From the NCBI GenBank assembly GCA_002695025.1, contig NZNV01000024.1:1-64000 (forward strand): a stretch of DNA of 64,000 bases, written 5' to 3'. Both the position numbers and the translations under genes were made by a program. Positions 44,005-51,928 of this stretch are shown in pieces (position 1 is the stretch's first letter; every line of letters begins with the position of its first letter). Under the pieces are notes generated by a model. That model saw nothing but the letters and a program-made list of their open reading frames with translations. It was not told the DNA's origin and ran no database searches. This stretch comes from Owenweeksia sp. Its GTDB lineage: Bacteria; Bacteroidota; Bacteroidia; Flavobacteriales; Schleiferiaceae.

Positions 44005-44484
44005 TTAATAGGGGATATTTAATTTTCGGTAAATAAAGCCCAGTAGCCAGGCCGGGCCTATCAGTAAAAACTGAAGATCCTTAAAAAAGGAAGGCTTTTC
44101 ACCTTCAATCTTATGGCCGATAAACTGACCTATCCAGGCGGCCACAAATATAAAAAGGGAAGTGGCCCAAAGTGAAAGTCCACTGTTTTGGATCCATACA
44201 ATACCCTGAAGGCATAGAAGACTGAAAAATAAGATACCTACCGCCATGCCCGGGGAAAGCCGCAGGTAAAACAGTAAAGCCAGGAGAAGGACCACCGTTC
44301 CATAGTGAATATACGGCTGAACATCAGGCGGAAACAATTCCTTTAGCCAGAATACAGGTATGGATGCCAGTAAACCCGCTAAGGAAAAGAAAATGAGGGG
44401 TACACATATCCAATGTATAAGCTTATTAATTGGGTTTTGGTGACTTACACCGTACTCAGAAAACCAGAGATGTATAGATTTCAT
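44005..44484 (-). CDS. DUF962 / Mpo1-like membrane protein
   Basis: 159 residues from the ATG at 44482-44484; the frame upstream to 44502 adds six residues with no support. Four or five membrane segments. The opening HLWFSEYGVSHQNPINKLIH and PLIFFSLAGLL are the family signature; Mpo1 in yeast is an Fe-dependent dioxygenase of fatty-acid alpha-oxidation, and the conserved His residues (HQNP, IH, GHKIEGEKPS) support a related fold. Bacterial function is unproven. First gene of the recQ operon; divergent from DUF493 at 44540. Confidence 0.82.
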   Translation of the reverse strand: MKSIHLWFSEYGVSHQNPINKLIHWICVPLIFFSLAGLLASIPVFWLKELFPPDVQPYIHYGTVVLLLALLFYLRLSPGMAVGILFFSLLCLQGIVWIQNSGLSLWATSLFIFVAAWIGQFIGHKIEGEKPSFFKDLQFLLIGPAWLLGFIYRKLNIPY

Positions 44485-44494
44485 AGTGTGCCTG

Positions 44495-44522
44495 TTGATC
44501 AACCTAAGTTAATGTATTTTCG
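44495..44522 (+). promoter_or_regulatory. Possible promoter of the DUF493 gene
   Basis: TTG (44495-44497), 17 bases, then TATTTTCG (44515-44522), a one-mismatch version of TAnnTTTG, ending 17 bases before the ATG at 44540. Confidence 0.45.
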
Positions 44523-44539
44523 CATTTTAGAATTTACCC

Positions 44540-44827
44540 ATGACGGATAAAGAAAGAGAAGAGAAATATCAGAAACTGGAATCAGCACTAAGAGAAAGCC
44601 TTAGCTGGCCCAATGTGTATATGTTCAAATTCATTATTCCGGCTGATAACCGCACCCTGGCCCAGGTGGAAAACCTTTTTAATTCCAAGGAGGCGGAAAT
44701 CAATGTGCGCGAATCACGCAAAGGAAATTACCTGAGTATTACGGTTAAGGAGATGATGATGAGTCCGGAGAAGGTTATTGAGCGTTACCGTAGTGCCGAA
44801 GGTATCGAGGGGCTGTTAAGTCTGTGA
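44540..44827 (+). CDS. DUF493 family protein
   Basis: 95 residues. A small ferredoxin-like alpha/beta protein: SWPNVYMFKFIIPADNRTLA then NVRESRKGNYLSITVKEMMM and VIERYRSAEGIEGLLSL. This is the DUF493/YbeD fold, thought to be a small ligand-binding or regulatory domain. The next gene begins within its stop codon (GTG at 44824 or ATG at 44857), so they were probably one operon. Confidence 0.9.
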   Translation: MTDKEREEKYQKLESALRESLSWPNVYMFKFIIPADNRTLAQVENLFNSKEAEINVRESRKGNYLSITVKEMMMSPEKVIERYRSAEGIEGLLSL

Positions 44828-44856
44828 ACCCCCGTAATCCATTTGACCTTCCTTTT

Positions 44857-45699
44857 ATGGATACCACTGCCTTTCCGGTACTGGTATCACTCTTTGGTGT
44901 TTTGGCGATCCTTGAGTTTGTAGTGGTTTTGCGAAAATGGCATAGCGGCTGATGGAAGCGCTGGTTCCGAAATAGCCTGGTAGCACTTATAGGTATGCCT
45001 GCAGGCCGTATATTGCTATTACCCGCCACTGTGGCCCTGGCTTACTATTGCGATGAGGAAAATATTGGATTACTGAATACGGTGCAAATGCCTGCCTGGT
45101 TACAGTGGGGGCTAGGTTTGTTAGTACTGGATTACGCTATTTACCTGTGGCACCGAGCCAATCATATTTTCCCTTTTCTCTGGCGTTTTCATAACGTTCA
45201 CCACATTGATCCTGAAATGGATGTCTCTACCGGCATTCGCTTTCATATCGGGGAGATGTTATTATCCATTCCATTTCGTTGCCTGATCATATTGGTTTCC
45301 GGGGTTTCCCCCATGATGTTGCTGGTGTATGAACTCATATTTGAGGCCGCCACCCTTTTTCATCACAGCAATATACGTTTGCCTCTGTTGCTGGAGCGGG
45401 TGGTAGTAGAGTTTATAGTAACACCAAGAATGCATGGTATTCACCACAGCATGGTGGAGCGCGAAACCAATAGCAACTATTCTACTGTACTCAATATCTG
45501 GGACCGTATTCACGGTACACGCTATTTGAAAGTAGCGCAAAAAGCGCTGGTATTGGGAGTACCAGGCTACCGTAAGGAAGAAGACCACCAGTTCATTAGT
45601 TTATTGCTCCATCCCTTTAAAAAACAAAGACCCTGGCTTTTACCCAATGGGAATACACCCCAGAGGCAACCAGAAGATTTGTCTGATAAGCTGAGTTGA
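44857..45699 (+). pseudogene. Sterol desaturase family gene with an in-frame TGA
   Basis: A fatty-acid-hydroxylase/sterol-desaturase protein of about 280 residues if read through. From the ATG at 44857 (or GTG at 44824) the first helix TAFPVLVSLFGVLAILEFVV is followed by WHSG, then TGA at 44950-44952, then WKRWFRNSLVALIGMPAGRI in the same frame. The rest, from the ATG at 44995, is intact for 234 codons and holds the di-iron His boxes HRANH, HNVHH and HGIHHS. The first membrane helix is therefore cut off. Either a real nonsense mutation, a sequencing error, or a re-initiated shorter protein. Stop at 45699. Confidence 0.75.
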
Positions 45700-45700
45700 T

Positions 45701-45886
45701 TCACTGGCCGATAGGCTCCGCAGAGAACTGTTCTACTTCCCGTTCATCATTCAGAGTAATCACAAATTGTATAGGATTACAGCAGCGCTCACAATCCTCA
45801 ATGTACTCCTGATGTGGTACAGAAAGGTCTACGAGAATGGACACCTCGGAAAAGCAATACGGACATTGGTAAAAGTATTCTTCCAT
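45701..45886 (-). CDS. CPXCG motif-containing cysteine-rich protein
   Basis: 61 residues. Two Cys pairs, QCPYCFSE at the N-terminus and ERCCNP in the middle, form a zinc-ribbon-like site, and the rest (QFVITLNDEREVEQFSAEP) is acidic. This is the small CPXCG family found across proteobacteria and Bacteroidota with no known role. It ends one base from the convergent sterol desaturase gene. Confidence 0.88.
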   Translation of the reverse strand: MEEYFYQCPYCFSEVSILVDLSVPHQEYIEDCERCCNPIQFVITLNDEREVEQFSAEPIGQ

Positions 45887-45961
45887 TATTTTTTAACACA
45901 CTCCCAGGATTTTAACGCAGTTTTAACTTTTTAATTAACTATTATAGAGTGGGTTATAAGG

Positions 45962-45969
45962 TAATTTTG
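45962..45969 (+). promoter_or_regulatory. -7 box for the PDZ protein gene
   Basis: TAATTTTG matches TAnnTTTG and ends 24 bases before the ATG at 45994. No TTG at -33. Confidence 0.45.
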
Positions 45970-45993
45970 GTGTGAACCAAAAAGAAAATTGCC

Positions 45994-47358
45994 ATGCTGA
46001 AAAAGTATTTTCCATTTGCGGCTATCGTAGCTCTTTTACTTCCGGCCGCTAACGTTTATGCGCAGACGGAGGAGGATGTTGAGAAAGATACCCGGATAAA
46101 CATCACGGTAACCCGTAACGGTGAAACACATCATATTGAGATTGATCCTGAAAATGTGGATAACCTGAAAGAAGTTATGGAGCAGGTTCCTGGTTTGGAG
46201 GACGTTGAACTTTCCACAGAAAACGGAAATATAGAGGTTATTGTGCGCTCGGATGAGGACGGATCACTTAATCATCAATGGAGCATGAATAAGCATGCAA
46301 GGCTTTTCAGCCAGGATCTGCATACCGAACCACGTCCTTTTCTTGGGGTGGTAGGGCATCATTCGCAGCGCGGGGTTTACCTGCAAAAGATAATTCCTGG
46401 GAGTGCTGCGGAGAAAGCCGGTTTGCAGGAAGGTGATATTATCTTGGAGATGGACGGGCAAAAACCAGATAGCTATAAAGCCTTCACTGAGGCTATTAAA
46501 GCCAAAAAAGCGGGTGATGAACTGCGTTTAAAAATCGATCGTAATGGTAAAACCCAAAATGCTACCGCTACATTGGAGGAAACGAAGAACCATTTAACCC
46601 AATGGTCAGACAAGGATTTTTCCGGGGATATGTCCACATTCCTGGACCAGTTGGAATTGGAAGGTGTAGAGTTTCCATCTTCGGACCGTGGTTACCTGGG
46701 CGTGGAATTTGACATGAAAGGTGAAAGCGGGGTACATATCAATAAAGTGGTGGAAGAGAGCCCGGCTGCCAAGGCAGGTTTGCAAGTGGGCGATATCATT
46801 AAGAAGGTGGATGGAAAACCGGTAACTGAAGGTCCTGAATTCATGCATGCTATGCAACAAACCCAAAAAGGCCAGGAAGTGGAGCTTCAACTGGAACGCA
46901 ATGGTGCAACTATAAACCAGAAAGTAGAACTGGGAGAATGGAAGACAAGGGCTTTACGTAAGGTATACATGAATAAGGTACACCATGACTTTTTTGGAGA
47001 CGGAGATATCGATTTCAATATTTCGGTTAGGGTTGAGCATATTTCAGATACGGAAAAGCAAATGGTTAACAAATCATTGGGCCTGAAAAACAATAAAAAC
47101 TTCAATGACATTGACACCGAGGTGTACCCAAATCCTGGTAACGGCAATTATTCCGTAAAAGTACATGTACCCGGAGTGCAGGAAATGGAAGTGATTGTAT
47201 TGGATCAAAGCGGTAAGGAAGTGATGCATCGCAAATTGCGGGATGCGTCTGGAAGTTTTGAAGCCGATGTAAACATCAGCGATAAGGCCAATGGAATGTA
47301 CTTCCTGGTATTAAAGAGTGGTGATCGTACCCAGGTGGAAAAACTCATTAAAGAGTAG
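45994..47358 (+). CDS. Secreted PDZ-repeat protein with T9SS sorting domain
   Basis: 454 residues. A signal peptide ends near NVYAQ (about residue 24). Then an acidic region, PDZ domain 1 at about 115-200 (RPFLGVVGHHSQRGVYLQKI, GLQEGDIILEMDGQKP), PDZ domain 2 at about 225-310 (GYLGVEFDMKGESGVHINKV, GLQVGDIIKKVDGKPV), a linker, and a C-terminal type A sorting domain (EVYPNPGNGNYSVKV ... NGMYFLVLKSGDRTQVEKLI). No protease triad is present, so it is a PDZ-only cargo exported by the Type IX system to the surface. Partner proteins unknown. Confidence 0.88.
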   Translation: MLKKYFPFAAIVALLLPAANVYAQTEEDVEKDTRINITVTRNGETHHIEIDPENVDNLKEVMEQVPGLEDVELSTENGNIEVIVRSDEDGSLNHQWSMNKHARLFSQDLHTEPRPFLGVVGHHSQRGVYLQKIIPGSAAEKAGLQEGDIILEMDGQKPDSYKAFTEAIKAKKAGDELRLKIDRNGKTQNATATLEETKNHLTQWSDKDFSGDMSTFLDQLELEGVEFPSSDRGYLGVEFDMKGESGVHINKVVEESPAAKAGLQVGDIIKKVDGKPVTEGPEFMHAMQQTQKGQEVELQLERNGATINQKVELGEWKTRALRKVYMNKVHHDFFGDGDIDFNISVRVEHISDTEKQMVNKSLGLKNNKNFNDIDTEVYPNPGNGNYSVKVHVPGVQEMEVIVLDQSGKEVMHRKLRDASGSFEADVNISDKANGMYFLVLKSGDRTQVEKLIKE

Positions 47359-47384
47359 TGTTTTAATTTAGTGTTCTTTCCAAA

Positions 47385-48587
47385 TTAAGGCGTCCCACTA
47401 CGGGGCGCCTTTTTGTTTTGCAGTTTGTGGTATACAATATAAACCGCTACGGATGCCGTAATCAGCATGAAGAAAGCAGCAGTTATAAAGGGCAGGAAAT
47501 AGTACATACCGTATAAAATCCCCCCTGCAAAAGGCCCTATTACGCGAGACAGCGAGCCCACCGATTGTAAAAGTCCCATCACTTTACCTTGTTCATCTTC
47601 TCCGGCTGATTGTGCCAGGAGAGAAGAGAGGGTAGGGGTAAAAAAAGCCATTCCTACCGCAATACAGAATAGCGCGATAGTTTCCAGCGGAATAAAATAA
47701 TGCTGAGGAACAAAAGGCAGGCTGATAAGGCCCACAAACATGAAGAAATGGCCGGTTACGAAAAGCTTTTGCTCACCAAAGCGCTTGGTTAACCAGCCGA
47801 TCAATCCGCCTTGTACCAGGGCTATAGACACTCCCACAAAAGCGAAGGTATAACCCACCTCAGCCTCCGTGAGTCCAAACTGGTTTTCCCACATCAGCGA
47901 GGCAGTGATCTGGAGGGTAGAAAAGGCCGTTATAAAAATGAAATGAATAAGCAGGAAACTACGTATATCCTTGCGTGGAAAGATCCTGAGAACCTCTTTT
48001 AAAGGGTTGGGGAAAAGCGGGCCTTTGGTATTCTTGTGCTTTAAGGATTCAGGAAGCAGGAAAAAGGCCAATACCAGGTTACAGGCTGCAAGTAGGGCTG
48101 ACACATACCCTACCCACTCAATGCCGTAATTCGTTTTAAGAAAGCCTCCTACAGGTGGTCCAAAAATAAAGCCCAGCCCGAAAGCGGCACCGATGATCCC
48201 AAAATTACGGGCGCGGTTTTCATCCGTGGAAATGTCACTAACAAAGGCGTTGGCGGTACTGATATTGGCTGCGCCCACCCCCGCCAGCATTCGTGATGCA
48301 AACAGCAAGGCTAAGGTGTGTGCGTGAGCAAGAATGAGGTAAGAGAACGCCATCAGGCTGATGCTGATCATCAATACCGGCCTGCGCCCGATCTTATCAC
48401 TGAGGTTGCCCCAGAAGGGTGCAAAAAGGAATTGCATCATGGAAAAGCTGGCCGCTATCAAACCGATCAACCAGCTGGCAGCGCCTAGTTCTTCTGCGTA
48501 TAGTGGGAGGATGGGGATAATAATACCAAAGCCCAGCAGATCAATAAAAATGGTGATAAAAAGAACCAGTAGGGGTTTGTTCCTCAT
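47385..48587 (-). CDS. MFS transporter, TetA/multidrug type
   Basis: 400 residues, 12 membrane segments. MFS motif A is GNLSDKIGRRPVL (about 60-72), and motif C-like GLGFIFGPPVGGFL near residue 137 indicates an antiporter of the DHA1 (TCR/Tet) group. The N-terminus DLLGFGIIIPILPLYA is typical of TetA-like exporters. Substrate not determinable; calling it a tetracycline resistance gene would not be justified. Its last codons overlap a plus-strand terminator at 47388. Confidence 0.88.
   Translation of the reverse strand: MRNKPLLVLFITIFIDLLGFGIIIPILPLYAEELGAASWLIGLIAASFSMMQFLFAPFWGNLSDKIGRRPVLMISISLMAFSYLILAHAHTLALLFASRMLAGVGAANISTANAFVSDISTDENRARNFGIIGAAFGLGFIFGPPVGGFLKTNYGIEWVGYVSALLAACNLVLAFFLLPESLKHKNTKGPLFPNPLKEVLRIFPRKDIRSFLLIHFIFITAFSTLQITASLMWENQFGLTEAEVGYTFAFVGVSIALVQGGLIGWLTKRFGEQKLFVTGHFFMFVGLISLPFVPQHYFIPLETIALFCIAVGMAFFTPTLSSLLAQSAGEDEQGKVMGLLQSVGSLSRVIGPFAGGILYGMYYFLPFITAAFFMLITASVAVYIVYHKLQNKKAPRSGTP
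47388..47415 (+). terminator. Terminator after the PDZ gene
   Basis: Stem AGGCGTCCC (47388-47396) / GGGGCGCCT (47402-47410), one T-G wobble, followed by TTTTGTTTT on the plus strand. The hairpin occupies the 3' coding end of the convergent MFS gene. Confidence 0.78.
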
Positions 48588-48614
48588 GCCGGGCGCGAAT
48601 ATAAAGGCCTTTAT

Positions 48615-49565
48615 TTATCTGGCAAGGGGAACAAGTTCTTCGTGTGATGAACGTAAAGCATAGGTTTGTCCGTCTTTGGCCAAAATAGTGTTTGGAAATA
48701 CTTCTTTGGCTTCGTCCAGCAAGGGATTCAGGTCGTTGTAACGGATGGAAAAATGGCCCACCATAAGCTGACGGGCATTTACGCTTTTGGCTACGCTGGC
48801 CGCCTGCCTGGCAGTGGAGTGATAGGTTTGTGCTGCGCGTTCGGCATGCTCTTCCATAAAGGTAGCCTCATGGTATAAAAGATCAGGACTATCAATAAAC
48901 TGGTTCAGGTGTTCCAGGGGTGAGGTGTCCGTACAATAGGCATAGCTAAGCGAGGCCGCAGGAGACTCAGTAAGATCCCTATTGGGAATTAGATTGCCCT
49001 GTTCGTCAACCCAATCGCTGCCCTTTTTGATCTGCCTTATCTCGGTTACCGGAATACTGTACTGCTCAATGGCGGATTTCAGCATTTTGCGGGGCCTTTC
49101 TTTTTCACGAAACCAGAAACCAAAGCAAGGGATGCTATGGCGCAGGGGAAATGCTTTAACACTTACACGTTCGTCTTCAAAGATGACCTCCTCCTCGTTG
49201 GGGTTGAGATTGTGAAAAATAACGGGATACTTCAGCCAGCTTCCCTGTAGTTTCATCTGGGCATGAATAACTTCCTTGAGTCCTTTGGGAGAGTAAATGT
49301 GGATTTCCTTCTGGCGGTCCAGGAGGTGCAAAGTACTCAGCAGAGGAGCAAGCCCGAAGAAGTGGTCTCCATGTAAATGACTAATGAAGATCTTATCGAT
49401 ACGGCTAAATCCGATATTGTTTTCCCGTAGTCTTACCTGCGTGCCTTCGCCACAATCGATCAGAAAATGGTGGCTGGCCAGGGTCAAAAACTGGGAGGTG
49501 GGATTACGGTTGGCCAGTGGGATAGCTGAACTTGCCCCTAAAATGGTAAGTTCAAGCCGGTCCAT
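48615..49565 (-). CDS. rnz: Ribonuclease Z
   Basis: 316 residues. Zinc-dependent endonuclease that matures tRNA 3' ends. The metallo-beta-lactamase core has SHLHGDH (His63, His65, Asp67, His68), LIDCGEGTQVRLR upstream, CTDTSPL and a late HSTARQAASVAK, as expected of RNase Z with its exosite arm. The start codon overlaps the stop of the upstream T9SS gene by one base (TAATG). It stands 28 bases before the MFS gene start and may be co-transcribed with it. Confidence 0.93.
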   Translation of the reverse strand: MDRLELTILGASSAIPLANRNPTSQFLTLASHHFLIDCGEGTQVRLRENNIGFSRIDKIFISHLHGDHFFGLAPLLSTLHLLDRQKEIHIYSPKGLKEVIHAQMKLQGSWLKYPVIFHNLNPNEEEVIFEDERVSVKAFPLRHSIPCFGFWFREKERPRKMLKSAIEQYSIPVTEIRQIKKGSDWVDEQGNLIPNRDLTESPAASLSYAYCTDTSPLEHLNQFIDSPDLLYHEATFMEEHAERAAQTYHSTARQAASVAKSVNARQLMVGHFSIRYNDLNPLLDEAKEVFPNTILAKDGQTYALRSSHEELVPLAR

Positions 49566-50338
49566 TACCTGGAGATAATAAACCTGCCGGAACGGCTGTC
49601 TGTACCGTTCTTTACAGTGTAAAGATAAATTCCTGGTGACAATCTACTTAGATCCAGTTTAACCTTATTTTCCACACCTGCTGATTTGTAAGTACGTGCA
49701 AAAACGGTATTTCCGATCACGTTGGTCACTTTAACTTCGGTATCTCCGTTGTGAGCCGCAGTGTAGGATAAATAGCCAATATCAGATGCAGGGTTGGGGT
49801 AAAAACGTGCTTGGAAAGCTTGCGTAGTTGACGCTTTATCCAGACCTATCGTCCCATCCACTACCAAATAAATGTTACGTAGAGTATCATTGGTAGTAAT
49901 GGTATTTCCACCGTTAGAGAATTTAAGTTCTACAGCTACCAGTAATTGCAGTGAATCCGGGTTGGAGCCGGGCATACCCTGTAAGCGTGTACATCCGTGT
50001 GTGCCACCGTCAAAACGGCAATTGGAAGGATTGCAACTAGGGGCAAGAGTACCGGGAAGATTCAGCACGGAAACCAGTTTAATATAGTCAACCGTTGCGT
50101 TAAGCCCACTTACGGAAGTGTCCTGAGGTACCCTGAACTGCAGGGTCTCATCATAATTTACACCTACCGCTGCATGAGGCAGAACAATAATAGATTCACC
50201 GCCTACATTATGGGTAACACTTCCCGCGGGTGGGAATAAAATATCAGGGCCGGTAAGGGTATTATCCGGAACACATTGTGCACCGGCCTGTATACCAAGA
50301 ACAATCGATAAAAAAAGGAAGTATAGTGTTTTATTCAT
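49565..50338 (-). CDS. Secreted protein with T9SS type A sorting domain
   Basis: 257 residues with signal peptide MNKTLYFLFLSIVLGIQAGA. The mature middle is a beta-sandwich with six cysteines, including CxxxxC (CNPSNC), and an RFDGGTHGC segment. The C-terminal 85 residues are a T9SS sorting domain: QARFYPNPASDIGYLSYTA, then VIGNTVFARTYKSAG and LSPGIYLYTVKNGTDS. An exported cargo of the Type IX system. The beta-rich part has no known enzyme motif. Single-base overlap with rnz. Confidence 0.82.
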   Translation of the reverse strand: MNKTLYFLFLSIVLGIQAGAQCVPDNTLTGPDILFPPAGSVTHNVGGESIIVLPHAAVGVNYDETLQFRVPQDTSVSGLNATVDYIKLVSVLNLPGTLAPSCNPSNCRFDGGTHGCTRLQGMPGSNPDSLQLLVAVELKFSNGGNTITTNDTLRNIYLVVDGTIGLDKASTTQAFQARFYPNPASDIGYLSYTAAHNGDTEVKVTNVIGNTVFARTYKSAGVENKVKLDLSRLSPGIYLYTVKNGTDSRSGRFIISR

Positions 50339-50408
50339 ATCTGTTTTAGTAAGCGGTTAAGATAACTACTTTTTTAAACATACGAAATGCCATCTTGTTT
50401 AGTGCCAA

Positions 50409-51362
50409 TTAGGCTTGTTGGGCAGGTTGGAAGTTCATTTCCTTCTTGGAGGCCAGTAAATAAAGCACAGCCATCCGCACGGCTACACCGTTTTCCACCT
50501 GGTTCAGGATGATGGACTGATCGCTATCTGCTACTTCGCTGCTGATCTCCACACCACGGTTGATAGGGCCAGGGTGCATGATGGTGATCGGCTTGCTGAG
50601 GCGGTTTAATAATGACATGGTAAGTCCGAACTGTTGCACGTATTCCCGGGTGCTGGGGAAGTACTGGATATCCTGACGCTCATGCTGCACACGTAGCATA
50701 TTGGCAATATCACACCACTCCAGGGTTCCCATTAGGTTATAGCTCACTTCCACACCAAGGGACTGAATATGTTTGGGCATCAGTGTTGCTGGGCCGCATA
50801 CCCTCACTTCGGCACCTAACTTTTTCAGGCAGAAAATATTGGATAATGCCACCCTTGAATGGAGGATATCTCCTACGATGGCAATCTTTTTACCTTTTAC
50901 ATCGCCATACCTCTCCCTTATACTATAAGCATCCAGCAAGGCCTGGGTGGGATGTTCATGAGCCCCGTCACCAGCGTTGATGATGATACTATTTACATTT
51001 TGCGAAAGGAATATAGCCGCTCCGGGTTGGGCATGTCGCATCACCACCATGTCTACCTTCATAGACAGGATGTTATTCACGGTGTCCACCAGTGTTTCTC
51101 CCTTCTTTACGGAAGAGGAGGCTGCGGAGAAGTTGATCACATCTGCAGAAAGCCTTTTTTCCGCCAGTTCAAACGACAGCCTAGTACGGGTACTGTTTTC
51201 AAAAAACAGGTTAGCAATGGTGATATCCCGTAGCGAAGGAACCTTACGGATGGGTCGATTTAGAACTTCCTTGAATTGGTCAGCCGTATTAAATATGAGT
51301 TCAATGTCATCCCGGTTCAGGTATTTGATGCCTAATAAATGATTAACACTTAACTCACTCAT
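50409..51362 (-). CDS. pyrB: Aspartate carbamoyltransferase, catalytic chain
   Basis: 317 residues. Second step of pyrimidine synthesis. Carbamoyl-phosphate loop ENSTRTRLSFELA, catalytic HPTQALLDAY, and FSAASSSVKKGETLVDT (the 80s loop with Ser-Lys). MHPGPINRGVEI is the aspartate-site loop. No pyrI gene is visible, in keeping with the unregulated PyrB type. Starts 8 bases inside the pyrR gene, so the two are coupled. Confidence 0.96.
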   Translation of the reverse strand: MSELSVNHLLGIKYLNRDDIELIFNTADQFKEVLNRPIRKVPSLRDITIANLFFENSTRTRLSFELAEKRLSADVINFSAASSSVKKGETLVDTVNNILSMKVDMVVMRHAQPGAAIFLSQNVNSIIINAGDGAHEHPTQALLDAYSIRERYGDVKGKKIAIVGDILHSRVALSNIFCLKKLGAEVRVCGPATLMPKHIQSLGVEVSYNLMGTLEWCDIANMLRVQHERQDIQYFPSTREYVQQFGLTMSLLNRLSKPITIMHPGPINRGVEISSEVADSDQSIILNQVENGVAVRMAVLYLLASKKEMNFQPAQQA

Positions 51363-51900
51363 TTTCTGATCTTATCAGGTAAACAATATTCTGTCCTTCT
51401 TCCTCTTTCCATTTTACCAGTACTTTTTCACTGGCAATGGAGTCCACCCGTTTGCCGGTATAATCGGGTTGTATGGGCAATTCACGTGAAAATCTGCGGT
51501 CGATCAATACCAGCAATTCAATTTCCTTCGGTCGTCCGAAGGAATGAATAGCGTCTAGCGCGGCTCTTACACTGCGGCCGGTAAATAGTACATCGTCCAC
51601 AAAAACAACTCTCTTGTTTTCAAGCAGTACTTCTATCCTGGTGCGATTGGGTTCCAGTGGTGAGTTTCTCCTGCGGAAATCATCCCGGTAAAAAGTGATG
51701 TCCAGGGCTCCGTGCTGAATGTTCTCAACTCCCTGTTCCTGAAGAAGTCGTATAAGGCGATTCACCACGGGTAAGCCCCGGGGTTGCAATCCTATCAGAA
51801 CGGTTTCGGAAAAGTCGCCATGATTTTCAGCAAGCTGGCACGCCAGGCGGTTTAGGATTATGGAAATCTGCTCTTCGCTTAGAAGCTCTTTCTTAATCAT
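51355..51900 (-). CDS. pyrR: Bifunctional PyrR regulator / uracil phosphoribosyltransferase
   Basis: 181 residues from the ATG at 51898-51900; the extension to 51918 is not needed. PyrR binds pyr mRNA leaders in Gram-positives and has UPRTase activity. The PRPP loop VVFVDDVLFTGRSVRAALD, the IGLQPRGLPVVNRL hydrophobic region and DITFYRDDFRRR loop are typical. In Bacteroidota it lies next to pyrB, but an attenuator is not visible here. 8-base overlap with pyrB. Confidence 0.92.
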   Translation of the reverse strand: MIKKELLSEEQISIILNRLACQLAENHGDFSETVLIGLQPRGLPVVNRLIRLLQEQGVENIQHGALDITFYRDDFRRRNSPLEPNRTRIEVLLENKRVVFVDDVLFTGRSVRAALDAIHSFGRPKEIELLVLIDRRFSRELPIQPDYTGKRVDSIASEKVLVKWKEEEGQNIVYLIRSENE

Positions 51901-51928
51901 GGTTGAAGAATTGCACAAAAGTAATGTT

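Noticed and set aside
47385-48587. Tetracycline resistance gene
   Set aside because: TetA-like MFS motifs alone do not show substrate; most chromosomal members in this group are not resistance genes.
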